NCBI RefSeq assembly: GCF_003939025.1 | Contig: NZ_RQIH01000008.1 | Span: forward strand, 1-64,000 | DNA length: 64,000 nucleotides | Reading direction: 5' to 3' | Source of the DNA: Rhizobium sophoriradicis | GTDB lineage: Bacteria > Pseudomonadota > Alphaproteobacteria > Rhizobiales > Rhizobiaceae | Shown here: piece by piece, positions 1 to 8,678 of the stretch | Numbering within the stretch: the first letter of the stretch is position 1 | How the letters are laid out: every line of letters starts with the position of its first letter | The notes under the pieces: model-generated | The model's input: only the letters and a program-made list of their open reading frames with translations | What the model was told of the DNA's origin: nothing | The model's database searches: none | Made by a program: the position numbers and the translations under genes

Positions 1-237
1 CATGTGCGCGCCGAAATCGGGCCGATCGCCTCGCCCGACAAGATCCAGTTTGCCCCCGGCCTGCCGAAGACCCGCTCGGGCAAGATCATGCGCCGCATTC
101 TGCGCAAGATCGCCGAGGACGATTTCGGTGCGCTCGGCGACACCTCGACACTTGCCGATCCTGCTGTCGTCGATGATCTGATCGCCAACCGGCAGAACAA
201 GGAAACGGCTCGGCCATCACGCACCGATGGCTCCTAA
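1..237 (+). CDS. acs: Acetyl-CoA synthetase, C-terminal end (partial)
   Basis: The window opens inside this gene; the reading frame runs from base 1 and ends at a TGA at 235-237, leaving 78 residues. It carries the conserved end of AMP-forming acetyl-CoA synthetase: [10 protein letters not shown], then [16 protein letters not shown], whose SGK lysine is the catalytic residue that Pat-type acetylases modify in this family, then [17 protein letters not shown]. The enzyme makes acetyl-CoA from acetate, ATP and CoA in the cytosol. The tail after LIANR is short and variable, as usual. The N-terminal part lies outside the window, so intactness of the whole gene cannot be judged. Confidence 0.93.
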   Translation, partial: HVRAEIGPIASPDKIQFAPGLPKTRSGKIMRRILRKIAEDDFGALGDTSTLADPAVVDDLIANRQNKETARPSRTDGS

Positions 238-639
238 TCATGCCACTCGCCTTCGACATGATGAGGAGAGGTGCACGAGGTTCAACTTCGGCGTAACAGT
301 CTGTTCGGACCGTTTCGGAGCCAGTGAAACACACCGTGTGGGTGACAATGCTCTCGAGGTCGAAACTCGCCAAGTCGGGCAAAAGCCATTTTGCGCCGCC
401 GACAAAACCCTCACCCAGGTGCTTGCGGACCACGATTAAACGTCAGCAGATCCTTGCCAGGAAGGAAACTGCGGGAATTGCAAGACCAAATTGCTATCGG
501 GCCGGATCAATCATCGTCTTGTTGACCGCCCGCCGGAGAGAGGCAACTGACTGCACGATGGTCTGCGTGTCTCGCGCGGCAGATCAGCGGGATACCATCG
601 TGCTGGATGGTCGCAGCTTTGGATTTTCGCTCGTCTGGC
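238..639. other. Gene-poor stretch
   Basis: About 400 bp between acs and the GNAT gene on the other strand. Several short open frames exist on both strands, but none shows a recognisable domain or a good ribosome binding site. I see nothing supportable here. Confidence 0.5.
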
Positions 640-1515
640 CTAACTCAAGGCATGGCCAGCGAGGCCATATACCGCCGGTTCGTTCGCTTGTCGATTCAGG
701 AAGCGACGGCCTTTAGACATGGTCGTAACGGTCTCGGATATAGCCAGCCGGCTTTGTTGAAGAAAGTCCGCAAATGGGCCTTTCTCCCGTGTATCGACGC
801 GGGCAAATTGACCAGCCAGATCTTTAAGATGCACGGCCGCGAGATGCATCGCATCGTGATCATTGCTTGCCACGATAGGGCCGACCACGTGACCGCGCCC
901 GAACTCGCGACACATGGAATAGCCGACAGGTTCGCCGCCGCGCCGAAGCACGCAAATTGCAGCACCTTCTGCAAGAAGGGCAAGCAATCGCGCTCGGTTC
1001 GTCCCGAAGGCAGATGTGTCCAGAGCGGTAATCTCCTCTATCCTATCGATCGACAGCGCGCTCAACTCGCCATTCAAAGCTGGCAGCGCGGGAAGCGCGG
1101 GAGCGACGTCTCCCTGATACTGGTAAACCGTCGCTTCCTTTGTGAAACCGAGCGATAGATAGAGTTTATAAGCCGCGTCGGTCGAGTTTAGAGCCAGATT
1201 GCGGTCGCCGCATTGCTCGAACACTTGTTGCATCAACCAGCGGCCGTTTCCTTCTGCCTGCGTGCGAGGCGATGTGATCACGAGCCCGATGGTGGCAAAA
1301 TCGTCACCATGAGGAAACCACATTGCACTTCCGAAGACGCGTCCAATTCCATCCACGGCGACGATGCCTCGGCCGGCGCGGCGCAGGAACTCCCAATCCT
1401 TGAGACGGTGCGGCCAGCCGACGCCGGTCGACAAGGCGTGAAGCAGGCTTACGTCAACGCTTTGGATGTCCTGGGCGATTAGTTCGAACGATTTCAGGCG
1501 CACCGATTTTTGCAT
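640..1515 (-). CDS. GNAT-family N-acetyltransferase, two-domain type
   Basis: Predicted protein of about 292 residues from the ATG at 1515; the frame stays open to 1587, so starts at 1533 or 1587 are also possible. The N-terminal half is a GNAT fold: a GWPHR..DW motif near the start, IGLVITSPRTQAEGNGRWLM as the acetyl-CoA loop (degenerate Q/RxxGxG), and YKLYLSLGF as the usual C-terminal GNAT motif. The second half (from about LSIDRIEEITALD) resembles the C-terminal Acetyltransf_18 domain of YitH-like proteins. It is a clear paralogue of the gene at 3997-4833 in the same window. Substrate unknown. The acetyl-CoA loop is less canonical than in the paralogue. Confidence 0.8.
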   Translation of the reverse strand: MQKSVRLKSFELIAQDIQSVDVSLLHALSTGVGWPHRLKDWEFLRRAGRGIVAVDGIGRVFGSAMWFPHGDDFATIGLVITSPRTQAEGNGRWLMQQVFEQCGDRNLALNSTDAAYKLYLSLGFTKEATVYQYQGDVAPALPALPALNGELSALSIDRIEEITALDTSAFGTNRARLLALLAEGAAICVLRRGGEPVGYSMCREFGRGHVVGPIVASNDHDAMHLAAVHLKDLAGQFARVDTREKGPFADFLQQSRLAISETVTTMSKGRRFLNRQANEPAVYGLAGHALS

Positions 1516-2210
1516 TTCAGCTATCCGCTCCATCCTCCGGATCGCCCACCGCGCTGGCAGTGTCTCTGATCCCGGCTTAGGTTGCAATCTTGTTAGAATA
1601 TTTACATACAGAGAGCGGCAGGTTCGGCTTGCTTTTAGGCATTATCCGCAATTTCTTACCTAACAAAGCCGCGATTCGGCAGGAATAACACTCAGCTCCG
1701 CTTAGAGTGGTGTCATCCGAGCCGCCTCCATGTTCGCGCAAGAACGCCAAAGATATTCTCGCCAGACGGGTCGCATTTCCTCCGTCGTGAATTCTCCAGC
1801 GGAGCTATCGCGGATTGGATCGGTAAATCGTCGCCAGATGGCAGGCCTGGTGACGCCCTATGGCCGGAAGGGGCTGCTTCAATCTGCGCGACAATAGGGC
1901 CTGCCTACTCACCTGTCACGTCGTACCTGCCGCCGACGCAGAGTGGAACTCGGATGCTCCATCGAGACGATGCGCAAGATCCATGTTCGCGTTTATGACT
2001 GAGCGCTCATCGCGGTGGGCGCGGCGGAAGGCAGCGAGCACGTTCAAATCTGCGGCACCTGGGGCGCATGGCACCAAACAGAATATCCTGTGGTTTGCCC
2101 CTCATAAGAAAGCCAATAATTGCGGAACGCAGCCGATCGCCCCGCACTATTGAGCGCAAGCAGGCCTATACTTGACGCATTCGATCAGACGAGCATAAGG
2201 GCTTGGGGTG
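1516..2210. other. Intergenic stretch, no clear gene
   Basis: Nearly 700 bp between divergently oriented genes. It must hold promoters for the GNAT gene (minus) and the FAD oxidoreductase (plus). An open frame of 97 codons at 1860-2153 has no recognisable features. On the minus strand around 1950-2070 a short open stretch looks protein-like but is closed by stops on both sides; I could not identify it. Confidence 0.4.
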
Positions 2211-3488
2211 ATGAGATTTGCTTCCTACTGGCATGAGACTTCCATCCCATTTGCAAGCGGCACCGCTGGCCCGGTCTCGGGAGATTTCGAGGTGGCGGTG
2301 ATCGGTGCGGGCTTCACGGGCCTGAGCGCTGCGCGCAAACTGGCGCAATCCGGGGTGAAGGTCGCCCTGCTGGAAGCGGAGCACGTCGGGTATGGTGCGT
2401 CCGGTCGCAATGGAGGGCACCTCAACAGCGGCCATTTCGCAAGTTTCAGCGCCGCAAAACAGCATCTCGGGGAAGACCGGGCACGCCGCTTGTGGCGAGC
2501 CTATGATGACTCGATCGATATGATTGAGCGGATCATCGAGGATGAAAAGATCGCGTGCGACTTCCGCCGGGGCGGCAAAATCAAGCTGGCATCGAAGCCG
2601 TCCCACGTGGCCAAGCTCCAAACGATGTGTGCAGAAATCCGCCGGGAGGTCGACCCGTCAGCCGAATGGCTGACGCGTGAGGACCTCCGCAAGGAGGTGA
2701 TATCGGATGCCTTCCATGGCGGAATTCTCTCTCCGAAATCCGCGATGATGCACATGGGACGCTACGCCAACGGCCTGGCGCAGGCGGCCCACCGCTATGG
2801 CGCCGCAATCTGGGAACGTAACCCCGTCACCGCGCGCGAACGCGTGGGGAATGGCTGGCGGCTCAACACGCCGACAGGCAGGCTAACCGCGCGCCAGGTC
2901 ATCCTGGCGACAGACGCCTATACGCCGAGCACCTTCAACTATTTCCGACGAAGGCTCATGCCGATCGCTTCCTTCATCATTGTGACACGACCGCTCACCC
3001 CGCAGGAGATGGCCGCGGCGGTTCCGGGCAACCGCAACTTTACGAACTCCCTCAACATCGCCAATTATTTCCGCCTCACACCCGACAACCGCATGCTGTT
3101 CGGAGGGCGGGCCAGATTTTCGGCGGTATCGAACCAGAAAACCAACGTCAGCTCCGGTCAGCTTCTGCGCCAGCAGATGGTTGGCATATTCCCGCAGCTC
3201 GCAAATGTCGAGATCGACTATTGCTGGGGCGGGCTCGTCGGTTGCACGCAGGATCGTTATCCTCGGGCGGGCAGCGCCGAAGGGGTGATTTACAGCATGG
3301 GTTATTCCGGCCACGGAGCCCAGTTGTCGACTTTCATGGGTAACGCGCTTGCCGATATGGCCATGGGGCGCAAGGACGCCAACCCGCTTGACGGTTTCGC
3401 CTGGCCCGCGGTTCCGCTGAATGCCGGGAATCCCTGGTTCCTGCCTATTGTGGGCACCTATTACCGAATGAAGGATTTGATGCCCTGA
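2211..3488 (+). CDS. FAD-dependent amine/amino acid oxidase (PuuB/OrdL-like, DAO family)
   Basis: About 425 residues. The Rossmann FAD motif is near the N-terminus: VIGAGFTGLSAARKLAQSG, followed by LEAEHVGYGASGRNGGHLNSG, the GASGRNGG signature of the gamma-glutamylputrescine-oxidase branch of the DAO family. The C-terminal half has YCWGGLVGCTQDRYPR and the MGYSGHGAQLSTFMGNALAD segment that contacts FAD in this family. It would oxidise an amine or N-substituted amino acid with release of H2O2 or electron transfer. The start is ATG 2211; GTG 2208 is equally possible. Downstream lies a broken aldehyde dehydrogenase piece, matching the oxidase plus aldehyde dehydrogenase pairing of polyamine catabolism. 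The exact substrate is not readable from sequence. Confidence 0.85.
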   Translation: MRFASYWHETSIPFASGTAGPVSGDFEVAVIGAGFTGLSAARKLAQSGVKVALLEAEHVGYGASGRNGGHLNSGHFASFSAAKQHLGEDRARRLWRAYDDSIDMIERIIEDEKIACDFRRGGKIKLASKPSHVAKLQTMCAEIRREVDPSAEWLTREDLRKEVISDAFHGGILSPKSAMMHMGRYANGLAQAAHRYGAAIWERNPVTARERVGNGWRLNTPTGRLTARQVILATDAYTPSTFNYFRRRLMPIASFIIVTRPLTPQEMAAAVPGNRNFTNSLNIANYFRLTPDNRMLFGGRARFSAVSNQKTNVSSGQLLRQQMVGIFPQLANVEIDYCWGGLVGCTQDRYPRAGSAEGVIYSMGYSGHGAQLSTFMGNALADMAMGRKDANPLDGFAWPAVPLNAGNPWFLPIVGTYYRMKDLMP

Positions 3489-3639
3489 CCGATTTTCGCA
3501 CCGCGTATTAGCGCCTTTCTGCCGGGCTGGTGCTGGCGCGCCAGGGACGTTTTGTGGCTGCTTTCGATGCCTTGATCCTGGCGAGGGGGCATCGTCGCGC
3601 AAAGGCGGCATTACCAGCGCCAGCCGCTGATCCCGTCCA

Positions 3640-3870
3640 AAGGAGAGATCTACTGGCGCCCCAGCCTCTTGGTCGCGCCGCCTACGTCTACACCGAAAGC
3701 TGAGCCTGGCGTGTTGACGCGCAGCACTCGAATTCGGCTTGGCCGGACTTAACACCGGCGCCATCTCACCGAGGTAGCCTCTTTTGGCGGTTTCAAACAG
3801 TCCGGCCTCGGGCGCGAGTGTGCGCAGGTAGGCTCCGAGGACAAGCTGATGGCGGGCGCGTGGGTCATTC
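3640..3870 (+). pseudogene. Aldehyde dehydrogenase remnant, C-terminal part
   Basis: Translation in shifting plus frames gives fragments of the C-terminal end of a succinate-semialdehyde-type aldehyde dehydrogenase: GRAAYVYTES then a stop and AWRV (about 3673-3715), LEFGLAGLNTGAIS (about 3727-3768), then after a one-base shift VASFGGFKQSGLGRE (about 3773-3818). The order and spacing match the family, but stops and frameshifts break it, so it cannot make an enzyme. The N-terminal and central parts are absent here; an N-terminal remnant of the same family lies on the opposite strand at 8679-8967. Confidence 0.8.
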
Positions 3871-3996
3871 GGTGCCAGCATAAGATGCCGCGGACCATGA
3901 GGGGAAAACGATAAGATGTCACTGAGAGTGCAGCCTTTGGTCGATTTGCCTACTCACACTCATTCACCATTTACACAAGAAATCCGAGGAAGTGTC

Positions 3997-4833
3997 GTGC
4001 AGACAAGTCAGATCGATATTGCCGCTTTTAGCCCCGAACATCTGAGTGCCGCCGTGAACCTCTCCCGGCAGGCAGGCTGGCCCCATCGCCCCGAGGATTG
4101 GCAGATGGCGCTTGCATTAAGTGAGGGCGTCGTCGCCATCGAGGACGGCCGAGTGGTCGGCACCGTCCTAGTTACGCGGTATCGGGAAGACTGCGCTACG
4201 ATCAATATGGTCATCGTCGACGAGGCCATGCGGGGGCGCGGCCTTGGCCGCAGACTAATGGAGGCCGCGATAGGCATTGCCGGTGAGCGGTCGTTGCGGC
4301 TCGTGGCGACGGCTGAAGGTCTTCCGCTTTACGAAAAGTTTGGTTTCCGTGAGACCGGCCGCATTTTGCAGCACCAAGGCATTGCAGAGAGAGTAGCCGC
4401 GCCACCGGCCGCGATGGCCGCAACACTAACCGATGTCGCTGTCATCGAAGAACTCGATCGAAAGGCTTTCGGAGCTGATCGCAGCGATCTGATTTCATAT
4501 CTTGCGAAAACCGGTGAATTAGCTGTGGTACGCCATGACGGCAAGGTCACCGGTTTCGCCTTCCTTCGCACTTTTGGCCGTGGCGAGGTTATCGGTCCTG
4601 TCATCGCCGCGAACCTCGACGACGCCAAGGCACTCATCTCCTATTTTATTGCCGCGCGGCCCGGCAAGTTCCTCAGGGTCGATACCACCGCCGCCGCGGC
4701 CGGCCTTTCCCAATGGCTCTCCGAGCAGGGCCTCCCTCATGTGAGCGGTGCCATTGCCATGATGAAGCCGCCAATCGCGATTGGAGATTCCGGTCCCACC
4801 ATCTTTGCTCTCACCAACCAGGCGCTCGGGTGA
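3997..4833 (+). CDS. GNAT-family N-acetyltransferase, two-domain type
   Basis: The frame is open from 3916, but a GAGGAAG ribosome site sits five bases before GTG 3997, so I favour that start (278 residues beginning VQTSQIDIAAF). The N-terminal GNAT domain has GWPHRPEDWQ, INMVIVDEAMRGRGLGRRLM (acetyl-CoA binding R-G-R-G-L-G loop) and LYEKFGFRETG. The C-terminal half, from ATLTDVAVIEELD, matches the Acetyltransf_18/YitH-type domain and includes FLRTFGRGEVIGPVIA. It is paralogous to the minus-strand gene at 640-1515, sharing the WPHR..DW motif and the R.FGRG..VGPIVA-like block. Substrate unknown; the neighbouring amine-oxidase-like gene suggests an amine or amino acid derivative, which is inference only. 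Confidence 0.83.
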   Translation: MQTSQIDIAAFSPEHLSAAVNLSRQAGWPHRPEDWQMALALSEGVVAIEDGRVVGTVLVTRYREDCATINMVIVDEAMRGRGLGRRLMEAAIGIAGERSLRLVATAEGLPLYEKFGFRETGRILQHQGIAERVAAPPAAMAATLTDVAVIEELDRKAFGADRSDLISYLAKTGELAVVRHDGKVTGFAFLRTFGRGEVIGPVIAANLDDAKALISYFIAARPGKFLRVDTTAAAAGLSQWLSEQGLPHVSGAIAMMKPPIAIGDSGPTIFALTNQALG

Positions 4834-5128
4834 TCCGGAGGCCTCAGTGGCTTGGGCATCCGGGCCTTCGCCAATGGTGTCCTCGGTTGCGCGCCGCCAC
4901 TCTGCTGCACGACGAATGACATCGCGATCATCGAGCGCAGCCGCAGAGGCTCGAAGACACTCTGACCGGTTCCGATGTGCGCGCGGTCTTGTAAGGCTGA
5001 GCACCTCCGCTCGCGTTTACATAGCCGACGACCATGAGGTCAGAGGATTGCTCTACGCCATTCTGAACGGTCGGAGAGCTTATTTCGGCAAGGATCTGCC
5101 CCCGTGGCATTGAAAGCGCGGGATCAAG
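4834..5128. other. Intergenic stretch, nothing recognised
   Basis: About 295 bp between convergent genes (GNAT plus strand, Lrp minus strand). Overlapping short frames on both strands carry no recognisable motif. No clear terminator hairpin was seen. Confidence 0.4.
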
Positions 5129-5605
5129 CTACAGAGGAAACAGACTCGTTAACGGCATATGGGCTTTGACAATGGGCGACTTCAGCACCACGAAACTGAA
5201 ATATTTGTCGATGCCGATCTCCATATCGGAGAGTCGCTCCATGATCGTCTGATACTCGCTGATCCCGGCTGTAACGAATTTCAAGAGATAGTCATAGCCA
5301 CCGGAGACGAGATGGCATTCAATGACCTGGTCAACCTTTTCGACCGTCGCCAGGAAACGGGCGAAGTCCACCTGCCGGTGGTTCTTCAGGGTAATCTCGG
5401 TGAAAACCGTTAGCGTCTGGCCGAGCTTGGCGACGTTGATCTGCGCGGAATAGCCTTCGATAAAACCTTCCGACTGTAATTTTTTCACTCGCATCAGGCA
5501 GGGGCTCGGGGAAAGGTTGACGAGCTCGGCGAGTTCTACGTTGGTCACGCGCCCATTCTTCTGCAACTCATGTAGAATCTTTATATCGATCCGGTCGAGT
5601 TTCAT
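5129..5605 (-). CDS. Lrp/AsnC-family transcription regulator (copy 1 of tandem pair)
   Basis: 158 residues from the ATG at 5605; the frame extends upstream to 5632, but the sister copy starts at the equivalent MKLDR. The N-terminal AsnC-type helix-turn-helix runs over about residues 4-50 (DIKILHELQKNGR, then VELAELVNLSPSPCL as recognition helix region). The C-terminal RAM/ligand-binding domain has FTEITLKNH and ECHLVSGGYDYLLKF, the glycine-rich segment where amino acid effectors bind in this family. Comparing by eye, I count about 21 substitutions in 158 positions against the copy at 5785-6261. It is probably a local amino-acid-responsive regulator; the target is unknown. Confidence 0.9.
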   Translation of the reverse strand: MKLDRIDIKILHELQKNGRVTNVELAELVNLSPSPCLMRVKKLQSEGFIEGYSAQINVAKLGQTLTVFTEITLKNHRQVDFARFLATVEKVDQVIECHLVSGGYDYLLKFVTAGISEYQTIMERLSDMEIGIDKYFSFVVLKSPIVKAHMPLTSLFPL

Positions 5606-5784
5606 CGCGTCACTCCGCCTGTCGAGCTGCAAAGAGGCGCGGCATGGTGTACTGCCGTGTCTCGGGCCGTCAGACTAACACGTTGGATAAACATGTCGAT
5701 TGCGTTTCGAGGTTTTGAGAGGAACGAACAACTGCGGCAAATTGCAGGGACGGCATTTTATGCTGCCGTCGCCGATCCTGTGAC

Positions 5785-6261
5785 TTATAGCTGAAACAGA
5801 CTCGTCAAGGGCATACGCGCTTTCACGAGCGGGGATTTGAGCACGATGAAACTGAAATATTTGTCAATGCCGATTTCCATGTCGATGAGCCGCTCCATGA
5901 TCGTCTGGTACTCCTCTATCCCCGCCGTGACGAACTTCAGAAGGTAGTCGTAGCCTCCGGAAACCAGATGGCATTCCATCACTTGGTCGATCTTCTCGAT
6001 CGTCGCGAGGAAGCGGGCAAAGTCGATCTGCCGATGGTTCTTCAGGGTAATCTCCGTGAATACCGTCAGGGTCTGAGCAAGCTTGTTGAAATCGATCTGA
6101 GCCGAATACCCTTCTATGTAGCCCTCCGCCTGCAGCTTCTTTATGCGTATGAGACACGGACTGGGCGACAGGTTGACTAGTTCGGAGAGCTCGACATTGG
6201 TGATCCGTCCATTCTTCTGCAGTTCATGAAGGATCTTGATGTCGGTACGGTCGAGTTTCAT
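5785..6261 (-). CDS. Lrp/AsnC-family transcription regulator (copy 2 of tandem pair)
   Basis: 158 residues, colinear with the copy at 5129-5605 and with the same domain layout: AsnC-type helix-turn-helix at the N-terminus (DIKILHELQKNGR, SELVNLSPSPCLIR) and a RAM domain containing CHLVSGGYDYLLKF. Differences from copy 1 are mostly conservative (I/V, A/S), as expected for a duplication retained under selection. The two genes are separated by about 180 bp, enough for each to have its own operator. Downstream of the tartrate dehydrogenase gene on the same strand. Effector and targets are unknown. Confidence 0.9.
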   Translation of the reverse strand: MKLDRTDIKILHELQKNGRITNVELSELVNLSPSPCLIRIKKLQAEGYIEGYSAQIDFNKLAQTLTVFTEITLKNHRQIDFARFLATIEKIDQVMECHLVSGGYDYLLKFVTAGIEEYQTIMERLIDMEIGIDKYFSFIVLKSPLVKARMPLTSLFQL

Positions 6262-6466
6262 GGGCTTTGGTCTCCGCTAATGAGAATGGCGCGAATGTCA
6301 TCGGCGTCCGTTCCGGCGCCGACGACGATGCGACGCCCCTGCGGTAGAAGTGGCAGATGCCGTGGGACGATCTTGGCTGGACTGGGCTGGCGTTTGCAAC
6401 GTCAAATATACGACGCAATGTCGCCCCGCGCCTTCTGATCGTCTCAAGTCATGGTTCGTTCCTCCT

Positions 6467-7540
6467 TTAGGCGTTGGAGGAGTGGATCGCGTCGCAGACG
6501 GCGTCCGTGACTTCCTTGGTGGTGGCCGTCCCGCCGACATCCGGGGTGAGGATGCCCGCGCCGGTGACCGTTTCGACAGCGCGCATGAGGCGGGCCGCGG
6601 CCTCCTGCTCGCCGAGATGCTCCAGCATCTGGGCCGCAGTCCAGAAGGTGGCGACGGGGTTGGCAATGCCTTTGCCGGTGATGTCGAAGGCCGAGCCGTG
6701 GATCGGTTCGAACATCGAGGGGAAGCGGCGCTGCGGATCGATATTGGCCGTGGGTGCAACTCCGATGCTGCCGGCGAGCGCGCCGGCCAGATCGGAGAGG
6801 ATGTCCGCGTGCAGATTGGTCGCGACAATTGTATCGAGGCTTTGCGGCTTCAGCGTCATCCTGACGGTCATGGCATCGACCAGCATCTTGTCCCAGGTGA
6901 CGTCGGGAAATTCTTCAGCCACTTCGGCGGCGATCTCGTCCCACATGACCATGCCGTGTCGCTGGGCATTTGATTTGGTCACCACCGTCAGCAACTTGCG
7001 CGGTCGCGCCCGCGCCAGCTTGAAAGCATAGCGCATGATGCGGGTGACGCCGACGCGCGTGAAGATAGCGACTTCGGTTCCAACTTCCTCCGGCAGGCCG
7101 CGATGGGCACGGCCGCCATTGCCGGAATATTCGCCTTCGGAATTCTCGCGGACGATCACCCAGTCGAGATCGCCGACGCCACAATTGCGTAGCGGAGGGG
7201 TGATACCTGGAAGGATCTTGGTCGGCCGGACATTGGCATATTGGTCGAAGCCCTGGCAGATCGGCAGTCTGAGCCCCCATAGGGTGATGTGGTCAGGAAC
7301 ATCCGGCGCTCCGACGGCGCCGAAATAGATTGCATCGAATTTCTTCAACCGCTCAAGCCCGTCGCGGGGCATCATCACGCCGTGCTTTTTGTAATAGTCG
7401 GAACCCCAGTCGAAGTTTTCGATGGTGAATTTCACGTCGCCCAGACGTTCTTCCAGAGTTGCGAGTACGCTCCGTCCGGCAGCAATGACCTCGGGGCCTA
7501 TCCCGTCGGCGGGGATGGCTGCGATAAAGTATTCACGCAT
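6467..7540 (-). CDS. ttuC: Tartrate / D-malate dehydrogenase (isopropylmalate dehydrogenase family)
   Basis: 357 residues from the ATG at 7540, which is preceded by GGAGAA at good spacing; the frame also runs on to 7567. It opens with IAAIPADGIGPEVI, the NAD-binding start of the IPMDH/ICDH family, and has FGAVGAPDVPDHITLWGLRL (typical of the tartrate dehydrogenase/decarboxylase branch rather than LeuB), VIVRENSEGEYSGNGG, DAMTVRMTLKPQSLDTIVATNLHAD and FEPIHGSAFDITGKGIANP. The enzyme oxidises D-malate or tartrate with NAD+ and a divalent metal. It is divergent from the LysR gene at 7680, its likely regulator. Confidence 0.88.
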   Translation of the reverse strand: MREYFIAAIPADGIGPEVIAAGRSVLATLEERLGDVKFTIENFDWGSDYYKKHGVMMPRDGLERLKKFDAIYFGAVGAPDVPDHITLWGLRLPICQGFDQYANVRPTKILPGITPPLRNCGVGDLDWVIVRENSEGEYSGNGGRAHRGLPEEVGTEVAIFTRVGVTRIMRYAFKLARARPRKLLTVVTKSNAQRHGMVMWDEIAAEVAEEFPDVTWDKMLVDAMTVRMTLKPQSLDTIVATNLHADILSDLAGALAGSIGVAPTANIDPQRRFPSMFEPIHGSAFDITGKGIANPVATFWTAAQMLEHLGEQEAAARLMRAVETVTGAGILTPDVGGTATTKEVTDAVCDAIHSSNA

Positions 7541-7644
7541 CAATCTTCTCCAGTAGCGCCTTTGCATTCACCGCAGGAAGGAAGGGCTTTCTCCGCTCGA
7601 CTAAAGCCTAGGACCTGGAGCTCGGTTTACTCAATCACCAAAAA

Positions 7645-7667
7645 ATTATATAAAAAATCGATATAAT
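7645..7667. promoter_or_regulatory. Candidate LysR-type operator between ttuC and lysR
   Basis: ATTATAT, nine bases, ATATAAT: a 7-bp inverted repeat of T-N11-A character ending 12 bp before the LysR start codon and about 105 bp before the dehydrogenase start. LysR proteins bind such dyads between divergent genes. Position and symmetry are seen; binding is inferred. Confidence 0.5.
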
Positions 7668-7679
7668 GGGAGATGGCAC

Positions 7680-8594
7680 ATGGAGCTTGAACAGTTGCGC
7701 TGCTTCATTGCCGTTGCGGAAGAGCTTCATTTCGGCCGGGCGGCTCAAAGGATAGGATTGCTACCCGCATCGCTTGGACGCCACGTCCGCTTGCTCGAAG
7801 AGTCGGTTGGGAGCCAGTTGCTGTACCGCACGACCCGAAGCGTCTCGCTGACCGAGGACGGGGTCGCTCTCTTGGAGGAGGTCAGACCGCTTCTCGCCCG
7901 GCTGAATGAGCTTGAACAACGGTTTCGCGCGAACCAGCGGCAACGCAGTCATGTCTTGCGCATAGGCGCAATCGACAGCGCGGCCGCCGGCCTCCTCCCG
8001 ACGCTGATCCAGGACTTCCGAGCAATCGCGCCTGATGTCAAAACCCAACTGACAGAGGACAAATCCATTCGGCTTGTGCCGAAGCTCTTGGCCGGCGGGT
8101 TGGACCTGGCGTTCATCAGGCCGCGCTCTGGAATGAGCCAAAACCTCGCAGTCGAGGATTTATTTTCTGAGACAGCCGTCGTGGCAGTGCCGTCCGCGCA
8201 TGTACTCGCCGACAATAATAGCATCTCTCTTCCTGATTTAGCGAGTGAGCCGCTGATTGTACCGGACAGGAGATCCAGACCCCACAGCTATGATCTTACT
8301 CTGAATATGTTTGCGGCGGCAGGCCTTCACCCATACATTGCCCAGGTAGCCGATGAAAAACAAACGATCGTCAGCATGGTCGCGGCGGGACTTGGTCTCG
8401 CCGTCGTCCCAAGATGGACATCATCGCTCGCTTCAGCCGGCGTCCGCTTTCTCCCTCTTGACGACGGGACCGGCCAGGCGACGCAGACACTGCCGTTGGC
8501 GGCTGCGTGGATGAAAGCAGTTCGAGATCCACAAAGAGATGCTCTGCTTGATCTTCTAAGACAGAATCTCGCGAGATATTCCGCACAGGCATGA
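7680..8594 (+). CDS. LysR-family transcription regulator
   Basis: 304 residues of standard LysR length. The N-terminal winged helix-turn-helix covers about residues 2-60 (LEQLRCFIAVAEELHFGRAA, then LGRHVRLLEESVGSQLLYRT). The effector-binding domain starts at LRIGAIDSAAAGLLPTL and includes LAGGLDLAFIRPRS and MVAAGLGLAVVPRW, both usual positions in the family. It is transcribed away from the tartrate/D-malate dehydrogenase gene 139 bp away, so by LysR logic it probably controls that gene in response to a hydroxy-diacid. The effector is not readable. Confidence 0.92.
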   Translation: MELEQLRCFIAVAEELHFGRAAQRIGLLPASLGRHVRLLEESVGSQLLYRTTRSVSLTEDGVALLEEVRPLLARLNELEQRFRANQRQRSHVLRIGAIDSAAAGLLPTLIQDFRAIAPDVKTQLTEDKSIRLVPKLLAGGLDLAFIRPRSGMSQNLAVEDLFSETAVVAVPSAHVLADNNSISLPDLASEPLIVPDRRSRPHSYDLTLNMFAAAGLHPYIAQVADEKQTIVSMVAAGLGLAVVPRWTSSLASAGVRFLPLDDGTGQATQTLPLAAAWMKAVRDPQRDALLDLLRQNLARYSAQA

Positions 8595-8678
8595 TCGATT
8601 TTGTCGACATTTGCTTTGTATTGCTACGTGTCGCTGATGGCTGTCCACATGGTTCGGACAGCCTTTGCCTCTTACCTG

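Noticed and set aside
86..433. 115-codon minus frame over the acs end
   Set aside because: Overlaps the conserved acs C-terminus antisense and has no recognisable domain; not called.
1860..2153. 97-codon plus frame in the gap before the FAD oxidoreductase
   Set aside because: No ribosome site, no domain, odd composition. Left as unexplained intergenic sequence.
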